Assembly: GCA_934277375.1 (NCBI GenBank)
Contig: CAKQTZ010000003.1
Span: 62,001 to 126,000, forward strand
Direction: 5' to 3'
Length of the DNA stretch: 64,000 nucleotides
DNA from: an uncultured Coprococcus sp.
GTDB taxonomy: Bacteria; Bacillota; Clostridia; Lachnospirales; Lachnospiraceae
Shown here: positions 18,042 through 26,869 of the stretch, piece by piece
Layout: each line of letters opens with the position of its first letter
Position numbering within the stretch: position 1 is the stretch's first letter
Notes under the pieces: model-generated
Told to the model about the DNA's origin: nothing
Seen by the model: the letters and a program-made list of their open reading frames with translations, nothing else
Database searches by the model: none
Translations under genes and position numbers: made by a program

Positions 18042-18401
18042 ATGAAAGAATATATTAATGGAGACAATGGTAAAGTAAGTATAGATGAAAGTGTTGTTGC
18101 CCAGGTGGCAGGGCTGACTGCTCTTGACTGTTTTGGAATAGTAGGAATGGGAATAGTCAGTGTCAAGGATGGAATAGTCAAGCAGCTTCGCAGAGATAAC
18201 GTGTCCAAGGGCGTAAATGTCCGTTTTGACGAGAACGGTGATATAGTGATAGAATTGCATATTGTTGTGGCCTACGGTGTCAGCATAAAGGCTGTGACGG
18301 ACAATCTTATGCAGTCAGTAAAGTACAAAGTAGAAGACTTCACTTCGTTTAAGGTGAGTCAGATAAACGTCTATGTAGAAGACGTGAAAGTGCTGGATTA
18401 G
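18042..18401 (+). CDS. Asp23/Gls24 family protein (YloU-like)
   Basis: A 119-residue DUF322/Asp23 protein. Family features are visible: SIDESVVAQVAGLTALDCFGIVGM near the N-terminus, then GVNVRFDENGDIVIELHIVVAYGVSIK. AAAGGAG at 18025-18031 sets the start. In Firmicutes this gene (yloU) sits directly before the fatty-acid kinase yloV/fakA, as here with an 18-base gap. Proposed roles are in envelope stress or membrane association; the molecular function is not settled. Confidence 0.9.
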   Translation: MKEYINGDNGKVSIDESVVAQVAGLTALDCFGIVGMGIVSVKDGIVKQLRRDNVSKGVNVRFDENGDIVIELHIVVAYGVSIKAVTDNLMQSVKYKVEDFTSFKVSQINVYVEDVKVLD

Positions 18402-18419
18402 TTTGGAGGATAGAGAAAA

Positions 18420-20111
18420 GTGAGTAATACAATTGATGCGCTTGCACTGAAGAAAGCATTTATTGCCGGTGCCAATAATCTTGATAAGAACAAGGAATAT
18501 ATCAATGAGCTTAATGTGTTCCCTGTGCCTGATGGAGATACAGGAACGAATATGACGCTGACAATTTTGTCTGCAGTGAAGGAGGTTGAGGCAGCCCCTG
18601 ATGATATGAAGTCTATAGCCAAGGCTATGTCTACAGGATCTCTGAGAGGCGCCAGAGGTAACTCTGGAGTTATACTGTCACAGCTTCTGCGTGGATTCAG
18701 CAAGAAAGTGCAGGATACAACAACAATTGATGTTCATGATATAGCGGATGCATTCCAGAAGGCAGTAGAGACCGCATATAAGGCTGTCATGAAGCCGAAG
18801 GAGGGTACGATACTTACTGTGGCCAAGGGTGTTGCATCCAAAGCGCGCGAATGTGCTGATGCAGATATGTCACTTGCACAGTTCTGTGATGAGATTATAG
18901 AGTATGGAGATGCTGTGCTTGATTCCACACCGGAGATGCTCCCGGTTCTTAAGGAGGCTGGAGTTGTTGATTCAGGCGGACAGGGACTTATGGTTGTTTT
19001 AAAGGGTGCAGTAGACTGTCTTATGGGCAGGGTTACAGTAGAACTCAGCAAGACTGCAGGCGCAGTGAATATTGTTCCATCTGCGACAGGTGCGGGAAAG
19101 GACAACATATCAACGGCAGATATAAAGTTTGGTTATTGTACGGAGTTTATAATCAATCTTGAAAAGCCATATGGTGAGGCTGAGGAAGATGATCTGAAGA
19201 GTTTCCTTGAGTCTATAGGCGATTCAATAGTATGTGTATCTCTTGATGATATAGTGAAGATACATGTGCATACTAATCATCCGGGACAGGCATTTGAGAA
19301 GGGACTCACCCTTGGATACCTTACAAATATGAAGATAGATAACATGCGTATAGAGCACAATGAGAGAGTTGTTGGCCAGTCTGAACGTGAAGAAGCGGAG
19401 AAGCAGGAGGAGGAAAGACAGCACAGGCTGCATGAGCATGCTGAGCCACGTAAGAAGTATGGCTTTATAACGGTATCTATGGGAGACGGATTGAAGACAC
19501 TGTTTGAGGAACTCGGTGCAGATCATGTTATTGAGGGCGGACAGACTATGAATCCAAGTACGGAAGATATGCTGAATGCAATTGATAAGGTGAATGCTGA
19601 TAATATATTTATTCTTCCGAACAACAAGAATGTCGTGCTTGCAGCGAATCAGGCTGCTACACTGTGTGAGGACAAGAATATAATCGTTATACCAACTGCG
19701 AATGCACCACAGGGAATAAGCGCCATGATCGCATTTGACAGTACCGTGGATATAGATGAAAACAAATCAGTCATGAAGTCTGCAGTGAGAAATGTTAAGA
19801 GTGGACAGGTGACATATTCAGTCAGAGACACATCGATAGATGGTAAGACCATCAAAGAAGGCGACATCATGGGAATAGGTGATAAAGGCCTTGTGAGCGT
19901 TGGAACAGATATAAGTGATGTGACATTTGAACTTATAGCCGATGCTGTGGATGAGGATTCAGAGGTTATAAGTATATACTATGGTGATGATGTGACGGAG
20001 GATGATGCAAATAAACTTGCCGGACGTGTGGAGGAAGCATATCCGGATGTAGATGTACAGAGTTACTATGGTGGACAGCCTATATATTACTATATAGTTT
20101 CTGTAGAATAG
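18420..20111 (+). CDS. fakA: Fatty acid kinase catalytic subunit (DAK2 domain, YloV)
   Basis: A 563-residue FakA/YloV. The N-terminal DAK2 nucleotide-binding domain shows NVFPVPDGDTGTNM (about 32-45), whose Asp residues bind Mg-ATP, and TGSLRGARGNSGVILSQLLRG. The middle and C-terminal regions contain YCTEFII and IVKIHVHTNHPG, characteristic of this family. FakA phosphorylates FakB-bound fatty acids for entry into phospholipid synthesis. GTG start follows TTGGAGGAT. Between YloU and RecG, the classic Firmicutes order. Confidence 0.93.
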   Translation: MSNTIDALALKKAFIAGANNLDKNKEYINELNVFPVPDGDTGTNMTLTILSAVKEVEAAPDDMKSIAKAMSTGSLRGARGNSGVILSQLLRGFSKKVQDTTTIDVHDIADAFQKAVETAYKAVMKPKEGTILTVAKGVASKARECADADMSLAQFCDEIIEYGDAVLDSTPEMLPVLKEAGVVDSGGQGLMVVLKGAVDCLMGRVTVELSKTAGAVNIVPSATGAGKDNISTADIKFGYCTEFIINLEKPYGEAEEDDLKSFLESIGDSIVCVSLDDIVKIHVHTNHPGQAFEKGLTLGYLTNMKIDNMRIEHNERVVGQSEREEAEKQEEERQHRLHEHAEPRKKYGFITVSMGDGLKTLFEELGADHVIEGGQTMNPSTEDMLNAIDKVNADNIFILPNNKNVVLAANQAATLCEDKNIIVIPTANAPQGISAMIAFDSTVDIDENKSVMKSAVRNVKSGQVTYSVRDTSIDGKTIKEGDIMGIGDKGLVSVGTDISDVTFELIADAVDEDSEVISIYYGDDVTEDDANKLAGRVEEAYPDVDVQSYYGGQPIYYYIVSVE

Positions 20112-20159
20112 GACATGGGTGCGGCAGATCTGGAGTATTGAACTTTGAGAGGTATACAG

Positions 20160-22193
20160 ATGGAACTTAAGGATTCTATAACAACTATAAAAGGTGTAGG
20201 AGATAAGACTTCATCGGTATTTTCGAGGCTTGGTATACACACAGTACAGGATCTTCTCCTGTATTACCCCAGAACGTATGTCACCTATGAGAATCCGGTA
20301 GATATAGCAGATCTTTCAGTTGGAAACAGACAGTCTGTGCGGGCTGTGATAAACAGCCGCGCAGAGGTCAGAAAAGTCAGGGGACTTACGATTGTTGTGG
20401 TTTATGCAAAGGATTACTCAGGGACAATTAGACTTACTTGGTTTAATTGTCCTTTTTTGCGTAATTATTTTCATATAGGACAGGAGTTTGTGTTTGTTGG
20501 GGATGTGACATATAAAAATGGAATGATGACTATGTCGCAGCCGGAATATTATACAGGATCAAAGTATGGGGAACTGACCAATGTATGGCAGCCTGTGTAT
20601 ACGGTCACTCATGGAATAACCTCCAAAACCATACAGAAGGCAGTGAAAGGCGCCGCAGGAGCAATAGATAAAATTGATGATTATCTGCCACCGGATATTC
20701 TGGGTGAGTATGGAATAATGGATCTGAGGAAGGCTGTTGCTGCTATACACTTTCCTCAGAACGAGATGCAGCTTAAAAACGCCATAAGGCGTATGGCATT
20801 TGATGAGTTTTATGCTTTTGTTGCAAATATGCACAGAATAAAAGATGGTACTGCATACGTCAGAAACGAGAATGTGGTGAGATGTGATGAGGAGGTCAGG
20901 AACTTTATATCAAAACTCAGCTTTAAACTTACTGATGCGCAGATGAATGCTGTGAGGGATATTCTGGCCGACATGTCGTCTGATCATGTGATGAACAGGC
21001 TTGTGCAGGGCGATGTGGGTTCCGGTAAGACCATAGTTGCAGCAATTGGTCTGTATGCGGTTGCAGTGTGTGGATTCCAAGGGGTTATCATGGCTCCCAC
21101 GGAGGTCCTTGCAGCTCAGCACTATAAGGAGCTCAGTTCACTCTTTGAACCATATGGGATACATGTTGGACTTCTGACTGGTTCTATGACAGCTAAAGAA
21201 AAAAGGCTGATGTATCAGAGGATAAGTGATCAGGATGTACAGATCATTGTCGGCACACATGCGCTTATCCAGGATAAGGTTACATATAACAGCCTTGCAC
21301 TGGTCGTAACCGATGAACAGCATAGATTTGGAGTAAGACAGAGGGAGAAACTTGCCGGTAAGGGAGAAGATCCCCATATATTGGTTATGAGCGCGACGCC
21401 TATTCCGAGGACACTCGCCATAATCATGTATGGCGATCTTGATATATCTGTCATAGATCAGCTCCCGGCAGGGCGTATACCGATAAAAAACTGCGTTGTG
21501 GATGAGAGTTACAGGAAGACGGCGGTGGGATTTATCATAAAGGAAGTTTCAAAAGGACATCAGGTTTACATAGTGTGTCCTATGGTCGATGCCAGTGATG
21601 TCATGGATGATGTGGCAAATGTGACAGAGTATACAGATGAACTCAGAGAAAGTCTGAGAGCAGATTATGGTGTCAATATTACAGTGGAATGTCTGCATGG
21701 CAAGATGAAGGCGGAAGAGAAAAATTCGATCCTGGAGGATTTCTCTGCGGGACGTATAAGTATACTGGTGTCCACAACGGTTATTGAGGTTGGAATAAAT
21801 AATCCCAATGCGACGGTTATGATGGTTGAGAATGCTGAGCGTTTTGGACTTGCGCAGCTGCACCAGCTCAGAGGAAGAGTTGGACGTGGAAATATACAGT
21901 CATATTGTATATTTATGAGCGGCAAAAAGGACAAGGATACCATGGAGAGACTTAACGTTCTGGAAAAGTCCAATGATGGCTTTTTTATAGCGGGCGAAGA
22001 CCTGAAGATGAGGGGCCCTGGAGATTTCTTTGGCATAAGACAGAGCGGAGAGGTCATGTTCAGGATAGGAGATATATACAATCATGCGGATATGCTTAAG
22101 GCAGCGCAGGATGTGTATTCCAGATATGGCACAGATGTAGATGAGAGGATTACAGATGGCATGGGCGGCTCATATATCATGCCGGTGCTTTAG
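20160..22193 (+). CDS. recG: ATP-dependent DNA helicase RecG
   Basis: A 677-residue RecG. A TTG at 20145 is in frame, but AGAGG at 20148-20152 fits ATG 20160 (MELKDSITTIKGVG). The N-terminal wedge/OB domain includes the typical DLLLYYPRTYV. Helicase Walker A is GDVGSGKT (284-291). Motif II is DEQHRFG, the RecG-specific DEQH box, and SATPIPRTLA is motif III. The C-terminal QLHQLRGRVGRG is motif VI. RecG reverses stalled replication forks and branch-migrates Holliday junctions. It follows fakA by 48 bases. Confidence 0.97.
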   Translation: MELKDSITTIKGVGDKTSSVFSRLGIHTVQDLLLYYPRTYVTYENPVDIADLSVGNRQSVRAVINSRAEVRKVRGLTIVVVYAKDYSGTIRLTWFNCPFLRNYFHIGQEFVFVGDVTYKNGMMTMSQPEYYTGSKYGELTNVWQPVYTVTHGITSKTIQKAVKGAAGAIDKIDDYLPPDILGEYGIMDLRKAVAAIHFPQNEMQLKNAIRRMAFDEFYAFVANMHRIKDGTAYVRNENVVRCDEEVRNFISKLSFKLTDAQMNAVRDILADMSSDHVMNRLVQGDVGSGKTIVAAIGLYAVAVCGFQGVIMAPTEVLAAQHYKELSSLFEPYGIHVGLLTGSMTAKEKRLMYQRISDQDVQIIVGTHALIQDKVTYNSLALVVTDEQHRFGVRQREKLAGKGEDPHILVMSATPIPRTLAIIMYGDLDISVIDQLPAGRIPIKNCVVDESYRKTAVGFIIKEVSKGHQVYIVCPMVDASDVMDDVANVTEYTDELRESLRADYGVNITVECLHGKMKAEEKNSILEDFSAGRISILVSTTVIEVGINNPNATVMMVENAERFGLAQLHQLRGRVGRGNIQSYCIFMSGKKDKDTMERLNVLEKSNDGFFIAGEDLKMRGPGDFFGIRQSGEVMFRIGDIYNHADMLKAAQDVYSRYGTDVDERITDGMGGSYIMPVL

Positions 22194-22208
22194 GGACAGG
22201 GGGTAAAT

Positions 22209-23855
22209 ATGAAAAATAGAAAAACACTTGTTATGGGGATAATAATTGCGGTGCTGGCAATAACCGTTATTGTCATGTCGTACATAATTTTCAGCGGAAG
22301 AAACAGTGGGAATGAACATACAGACTCAGGATCTGTCACAGGCACAGACGAAGGCTTGGACAGCAGCCGGGATCCGGGCTCAGACAGTGCGGCTCAGAAT
22401 GACGGCAAGTACACGAACTCGGGTGATGCGGCTCAAAATGGTGGTCAGGACACGAACTCAGGCAGTACAAAGTCAGATGACCAGGCTCAGGCTTCAGTCG
22501 GCAAGGAGTCAGACGGCAGACAGGGGACAGATCAGACTGGGAATACATACTATGCCGTGATAGGACATGAAAGCACATGGGAGGCAAATGGCAAAGTATG
22601 TGCTACGGAAAATATAGATATATATAATATGTCTGATTCTGCAGTGCCTGACTGGAAACTTAACGTTATATATAGAGGAAAACCATCCATAGATCAGATA
22701 TGGAATTCAGAGTACGAGATAGAGGGCAATACGGTGGTGCTTACACCTATGGACTACAACAAAGAGATAAGTGTTGGCCAGAGTGTGAATCTCGGCTATA
22801 ATATCTCATCTGATGATCTTGAGGTGGTCGATTATGTATTGATCATAGACGGAAAGGAGTATCGGAGTGCTGGAGTATCGGATATAAAACACACAACCGA
22901 TACAGATGTTTCCACAGAGAATATAACAGAAAAAGGAACTCCATTTGAGAATCATGGTCAGTTGTCTCTTGAAGGGACACATATAATAGATAAGAATGGA
23001 GATATGTATCAGTTAAAAGGCGTGAGCACACATGGGTTGACATGGTTTCCGGATTATGTGAATAAGGATGCTTTTGAGACACTGAGAGATGACTGGGGTG
23101 CAAATCTGGTAAGACTTGCCATGTATACAGATACAGGAGACAATTCTGGATACTGTAGTGGTGGTGACAAGAGACAGATCATGCAGTTGGTTGATTCCGG
23201 TGTTGCAGCTGCCACAGAACTTGGAATGTATGTAATAATAGACTGGCATATATTGAATGACGGTGATCCAAATCAGCACATAGACGACGCAAAAGATTTC
23301 TTTGCCCAGGTTTCTTCAAAGTATGCAGGAACAGGAAATGTATTGTATGAGATATGTAATGAGCCGAATGGCGGTACTCAGTGGAGCAGAGTCAAGTCGT
23401 ATGCAGAGGCTGTGATTCCGGTTATAAGGGAAAATGATAAGGATGCGCTGATAATTGTTGGAACACCTAACTGGAGTCAGGATGTGGATATTGTTTCTAA
23501 TGACCCAGTTCAGGGATTTGATAATATCATGTATGCAGTACATTTTTATGCGGCGACCCATAAAGATGATCTGAGGCAGAAGGTTAAGACGGCGATAGAT
23601 AATGGTCTTCCTTTGTTTGTCAGCGAGTTTAGTCTGTGTGATGCATCGGGAAATGGTGCTATAGATTACGATTCATCTGATGCGTGGTTCCAGTTGATCG
23701 AAGATAATGATCTGAGCTACGCAGCATGGAGCCTTTGTAATAAAGATGAGACATCTGCATTGTTGAAACCGGATACGGGTAATGTAAGAGATTTTGCTGA
23801 TGAAGATCTGTCGGATACAGGCAGGTATGTCAGAGACAGGATACTTGAAAAATAA
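22209..23855 (+). CDS. Membrane-anchored GH5 endoglucanase with binding-module-like domain
   Basis: A 548-residue glycoside hydrolase family 5 protein, probably an extracellular endo-beta-1,4-glucanase. An N-terminal signal-anchor helix (8-29) is followed by a Ser/Gly/Asp/Asn linker (30-112) containing an imperfect repeat (AAQNDGKYTNSGD / AAQNGGQDTNSGS). Residues 113-220 look like a beta-sandwich carbohydrate-binding module. The GH5 barrel (about 250-548) has acid/base Glu385 (YEICNEPNG) and nucleophile Glu473 (FVSEFSL), plus VIIDWHI and VHFYAAT. No LPXTG or dockerin, so it probably stays membrane-tethered. It starts 15 bases after recG, an unusual place for a cellulase. Confidence 0.9.
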   Translation: MKNRKTLVMGIIIAVLAITVIVMSYIIFSGRNSGNEHTDSGSVTGTDEGLDSSRDPGSDSAAQNDGKYTNSGDAAQNGGQDTNSGSTKSDDQAQASVGKESDGRQGTDQTGNTYYAVIGHESTWEANGKVCATENIDIYNMSDSAVPDWKLNVIYRGKPSIDQIWNSEYEIEGNTVVLTPMDYNKEISVGQSVNLGYNISSDDLEVVDYVLIIDGKEYRSAGVSDIKHTTDTDVSTENITEKGTPFENHGQLSLEGTHIIDKNGDMYQLKGVSTHGLTWFPDYVNKDAFETLRDDWGANLVRLAMYTDTGDNSGYCSGGDKRQIMQLVDSGVAAATELGMYVIIDWHILNDGDPNQHIDDAKDFFAQVSSKYAGTGNVLYEICNEPNGGTQWSRVKSYAEAVIPVIRENDKDALIIVGTPNWSQDVDIVSNDPVQGFDNIMYAVHFYAATHKDDLRQKVKTAIDNGLPLFVSEFSLCDASGNGAIDYDSSDAWFQLIEDNDLSYAAWSLCNKDETSALLKPDTGNVRDFADEDLSDTGRYVRDRILEK

Positions 23856-23876
23856 ATCTAAAATGCATAGACCTTA

Positions 23877-23905
23877 TTGTAATTTGACTATTTACATGGT
23901 ATAAA
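23877..23905 (+). promoter_or_regulatory. rsmD-coaD promoter
   Basis: TTGTAA (23877-23882), 17-base spacer, TATAAA (23900-23905), 54 bases before rsmD. Confidence 0.7.
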
Positions 23906-23959
23906 ATGTCTGTCAGATAAGTGTTTGTGCGTATTAATCTAGGCATATAGGAGAATGAG

Positions 23960-24526
23960 ATGAGAGTAATAGCCGGAAGTGCGAGAAGTTTAAAGTTGAT
24001 AACGGTTGACTCCATGGACACGAGACCGACAACAGACAGGATAAAGGAAACTTTGTTCAACATGTTGTCTACGGATATACCGGGATGCAGATTCCTTGAT
24101 CTGTTCAGCGGCAGCGGTGCCATAGGAATAGAGGCACTCAGCAGAGGCGCGGGACATGCTGTTTTTGTCGAGAATGGCAGAAAGGCATTGGAATGTATCA
24201 ACAGTAACCTTGAGTTTACCAAATTAAAAGACAGGGCTCAGGTGATGTCTGTGGATGCGGTTCAGGCAGTATCGATGCTTGAGAGGCAGGGGAAAGCTTT
24301 CAATATAATATTTATGGATCCACCATACGGAAAACTTCTTGAGAAAGCTGTTCTGGACAGGCTTTCCGAATCCCCACTGGTTGATGATAACACTATTATT
24401 ATAGTAGAATCTGATCTTGATACGGAATATGATTATCTTGATGACATCGGCTTTGAGATCTGGAAGGTTAAAAAATACAAAACAAATAAACATACATTTA
24501 TATACAGGAGACTGGAAAATGAGTAG
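23960..24526 (+). CDS. rsmD: 16S rRNA (guanine(966)-N2)-methyltransferase RsmD
   Basis: A 188-residue RsmD, usual length. It begins [13 protein letters not shown], followed by [19 protein letters not shown] motif I is [15 protein letters not shown] and the catalytic N-methyltransferase box is MDPPYGK. It modifies G966 of 16S rRNA in the assembling 30S subunit. Its last codons overlap the coaD start by 8 bases, the common rsmD-coaD (ylbH-ylbI) pairing. Confidence 0.96.
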   Translation: MRVIAGSARSLKLITVDSMDTRPTTDRIKETLFNMLSTDIPGCRFLDLFSGSGAIGIEALSRGAGHAVFVENGRKALECINSNLEFTKLKDRAQVMSVDAVQAVSMLERQGKAFNIIFMDPPYGKLLEKAVLDRLSESPLVDDNTIIIVESDLDTEYDYLDDIGFEIWKVKKYKTNKHTFIYRRLENE

Positions 24527-25004
24527 AGCTATTTATCCCGGGAGTTTTGATCCGATGACACTGGGACATCTGGATATCATAAAGAGATCTGCACAGATGT
24601 TCGATGAACTTATAGTAGGTGTGTTGAACAATACGGCAAAATCTCCATTGTTTTCTTTAGAAGAACGTGTTAATATGTTAAAGAATGTAGTTTCAGAGAT
24701 ACCAAACGTGAGGGTTGCTGGTTTTGATGGACTGCTGGTGGATTTTGCAAGACAGAATGGTATACATATTATAGTCAGAGGACTCAGGGGTGTTACGGAT
24801 TTTGAGTATGAGCTTAATATTGCTCAGAGCAATCGCAAAGTTGCGCCGGATATAGATACAGTGTTCTTGACAACTGATACGGAGTATTCTTATCTCAGCT
24901 CCAGTGTTGTGAAAGAGTACGCCAGATTTGGCGTGGATGTCAGTGACTTTGTTCCGAAGGCGGTACGAGGAATTCTGAGAGACAGGTATGCTGCAGACAG
25001 ATAG
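24519..25004 (+). CDS. coaD: Pantetheine-phosphate adenylyltransferase
   Basis: A 161-residue CoaD (PPAT). ATG 24519 is chosen because CAGGAG lies 8-13 bases upstream and the protein then begins [21 protein letters not shown], the family's conserved T/HxGH nucleotidyltransferase start ([10 protein letters not shown]). [12 protein letters not shown] and the [14 protein letters not shown]-binding segment are present. It adenylylates 4'-phosphopantetheine in CoA synthesis. Translationally coupled to rsmD. Confidence 0.97.
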   Translation: MSRAIYPGSFDPMTLGHLDIIKRSAQMFDELIVGVLNNTAKSPLFSLEERVNMLKNVVSEIPNVRVAGFDGLLVDFARQNGIHIIVRGLRGVTDFEYELNIAQSNRKVAPDIDTVFLTTDTEYSYLSSSVVKEYARFGVDVSDFVPKAVRGILRDRYAADR

Positions 25005-25045
25005 ATATACTTTATTATTTGTATAGATTATAGGAGGAGAATAAC

Positions 25046-25792
25046 ATGGCAAGAAAAGGTATTGAAGAGATGATCAGTGAGATAGAGATATTTATTGACA
25101 ATTGCAAGTATCAGCCTTTGTCATCAAGTAAGATCATTGTGCCTAAGGAAGATCTGGAGCAGATGGTAGGAGAGCTTAAGCTTAAGTTGCCTAATGAGAT
25201 AGAGAGATGTAAGAAGATAATGAGAAACAAGGAGGCTATCCTTGCTGACGCCAGAGCCAGAGCCGATTCTATCATAACAGAATCTGTTGCAGAGGCTAAC
25301 AGGCTTGTGGATCAGAGCCAGATAGTAGAGCTTGCGAATATCAGAGCAAACGAGATAACAGATATGGCCAGAAGTCAGGCAGAACAGATAATAGCAGAGG
25401 CGAATGCAGATGCCAAAGAGGTTAGAGCGGGATCTATGTACTATTCGAAGGATAAACTTACAGAGATTGGCCAGTATATCAATGCGACTTTGCAGGCTGA
25501 GAAGGCAAACTATGAGAATCTTATAAAGTCACTTGAAGAGAACGCTGCACGAGTAGCAGATAATATGGCAGAGCTTGATTCAAGTATCGCCCAGATAAAT
25601 GGAGTGCCTGAGCAGCCTCAGCATCAGTCAAAAGATGATTCAGCATTCTCAGACGACGAGGATGGATACAATGTATATGGTAAGACGGAGTATACATCTG
25701 AGGATTCTGATGGAGAATATGATGACGATGATTATGATGATTATGATGACGAGGATGAGGATGACGATGACGAGGAATTCCTCGATGAGTAA
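25046..25792 (+). CDS. Coiled-coil protein with polyacidic C-terminal tail
   Basis: A 248-residue cytoplasmic protein often found after coaD in Lachnospiraceae; function unknown. Residues 50-175 form a long Ala/Glu-rich helix (ARARADSIITESVAEANRLV...), like the stalk of V-type ATPase E/H subunits or DivIVA-type proteins. The last 30 residues are almost only Asp/Glu/Tyr (DDDDYDDYDDEDEDDDDEE). The start has TAGGAGGAG at 25031-25039. It could be a peripheral cell-division or membrane-scaffold protein (inference). Confidence 0.75.
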   Translation: MARKGIEEMISEIEIFIDNCKYQPLSSSKIIVPKEDLEQMVGELKLKLPNEIERCKKIMRNKEAILADARARADSIITESVAEANRLVDQSQIVELANIRANEITDMARSQAEQIIAEANADAKEVRAGSMYYSKDKLTEIGQYINATLQAEKANYENLIKSLEENAARVADNMAELDSSIAQINGVPEQPQHQSKDDSAFSDDEDGYNVYGKTEYTSEDSDGEYDDDDYDDYDDEDEDDDDEEFLDE

Positions 25793-25891
25793 TCGGGATA
25801 TAGCAGTGTCACAGGCGTAAAGAAACTGTAATTGAGTATATCGTTGTGTATACAGTTCTGTTATACCGATGTGTGACATATGTTCATCATG

Positions 25892-26830
25892 CTAGCGCAT
25901 GACGATATATGCTATTATATAGCAGAGTAAGCTATACGTGGATTTGCCTATTATATATTTGTGAAAAGACAGCCCTGAAGATTTTATCATATCATGACTT
26001 TGGAATATGGCGGACAGCCCTCCGAATGATGATAGAGAGATCATCAGGGCTGTCTTTGTGCCTTCACGTATGTCTGCTTCTGCTATCTGGGGCAGTCCCT
26101 GGCTGATCTCCATAAATGAAGTAAAGATGGGGGCATATGTACCAGGAAAATATAGACAGATAAGTGCTCTGGCTATCGAAAATATTACCATGTACACACC
26201 TATAACGGTGATGCTGTGGATTGATTTGTCAATTATTCCAGTGTGTGCCTTATCTGAGATTGAATCTGAGTTGTATACGGATTCTCTGGCAGCTGAGATC
26301 TGGCTGGCACAGCAGCTGGTGCTGTGATGCAGGAAATCGTGAGTATTGCTGCATGTCTGCCTGCGTATATACATGAATAGTAAACAGATAGCAGTAATTG
26401 ATATTTGTGGAGCATATATCAGTAAAATTAATGTGAAAAAATTCATATAATTCTTCATATACTCAGTGTATATGTATCCGTACAGGAACATGGAGCTGAC
26501 GTTATTGCACATGGGCAGGAGAATCTGTGCGCGTTGTCTGTTTATTACACCTTTTTCATAGAAGTGGGATATTATCATTGTGCCTGTTGGAAAACCACAT
26601 AGCATACCTATGGAAAATATGATTATATAGGCGCAGAACGATGATATTTGTATTTTATTTATGGAGTTTATAATCAGACCAGTGAGTAGTATGAATGGGA
26701 GGAGTACCGGTATGATGGTGTGATACCATAGTTCTATTCCGTTGCGGCAGCCTTCTGTTATTATATGGGCGTTTATACATCCAAGCATAATGATCGCTGA
26801 TATTGATATAATATATAAAAAATTTCTCAT
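25892..26830 (-). CDS. ylbJ: Sporulation membrane protein YlbJ-like (nucleoside-recognition/Gate family)
   Basis: A 312-residue polytopic membrane protein with about eight helices. The N-terminal helix is followed by WYHTIIPVLLPFILLTGLI, and GMLCGFPTGTMI is a conserved loop of the YlbJ family. The C-terminal half repeats a similar arrangement (LISLSSFGGLSAIFQS). YlbJ is needed for spore cortex formation in Bacillus. It is on the minus strand next to tmcAL (ylbM), and with rsmD and coaD it reproduces part of the ylbH-I-J-M neighbourhood. Confidence 0.82.
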   Translation of the reverse strand: MRNFLYIISISAIIMLGCINAHIITEGCRNGIELWYHTIIPVLLPFILLTGLIINSINKIQISSFCAYIIIFSIGMLCGFPTGTMIISHFYEKGVINRQRAQILLPMCNNVSSMFLYGYIYTEYMKNYMNFFTLILLIYAPQISITAICLLFMYIRRQTCSNTHDFLHHSTSCCASQISAARESVYNSDSISDKAHTGIIDKSIHSITVIGVYMVIFSIARALICLYFPGTYAPIFTSFMEISQGLPQIAEADIREGTKTALMISLSSFGGLSAIFQSHDMIKSSGLSFHKYIIGKSTYSLLCYIIAYIVMR

Positions 26831-26869
26831 ATCACAGCATATGCAGAATGATGTGTGATATGAGAAAAA

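Noticed and set aside
22394..22470. Tandem repeat considered as CRISPR or intergenic repeat
   Set aside because: It is an in-frame, imperfect repeat within the linker of the GH5 protein, with only about two units.
24417..24518. Upstream extension of coaD within rsmD
   Set aside because: The conserved CoaD start ([14 protein letters not shown]) and CAGGAG site fix the start at 24519.
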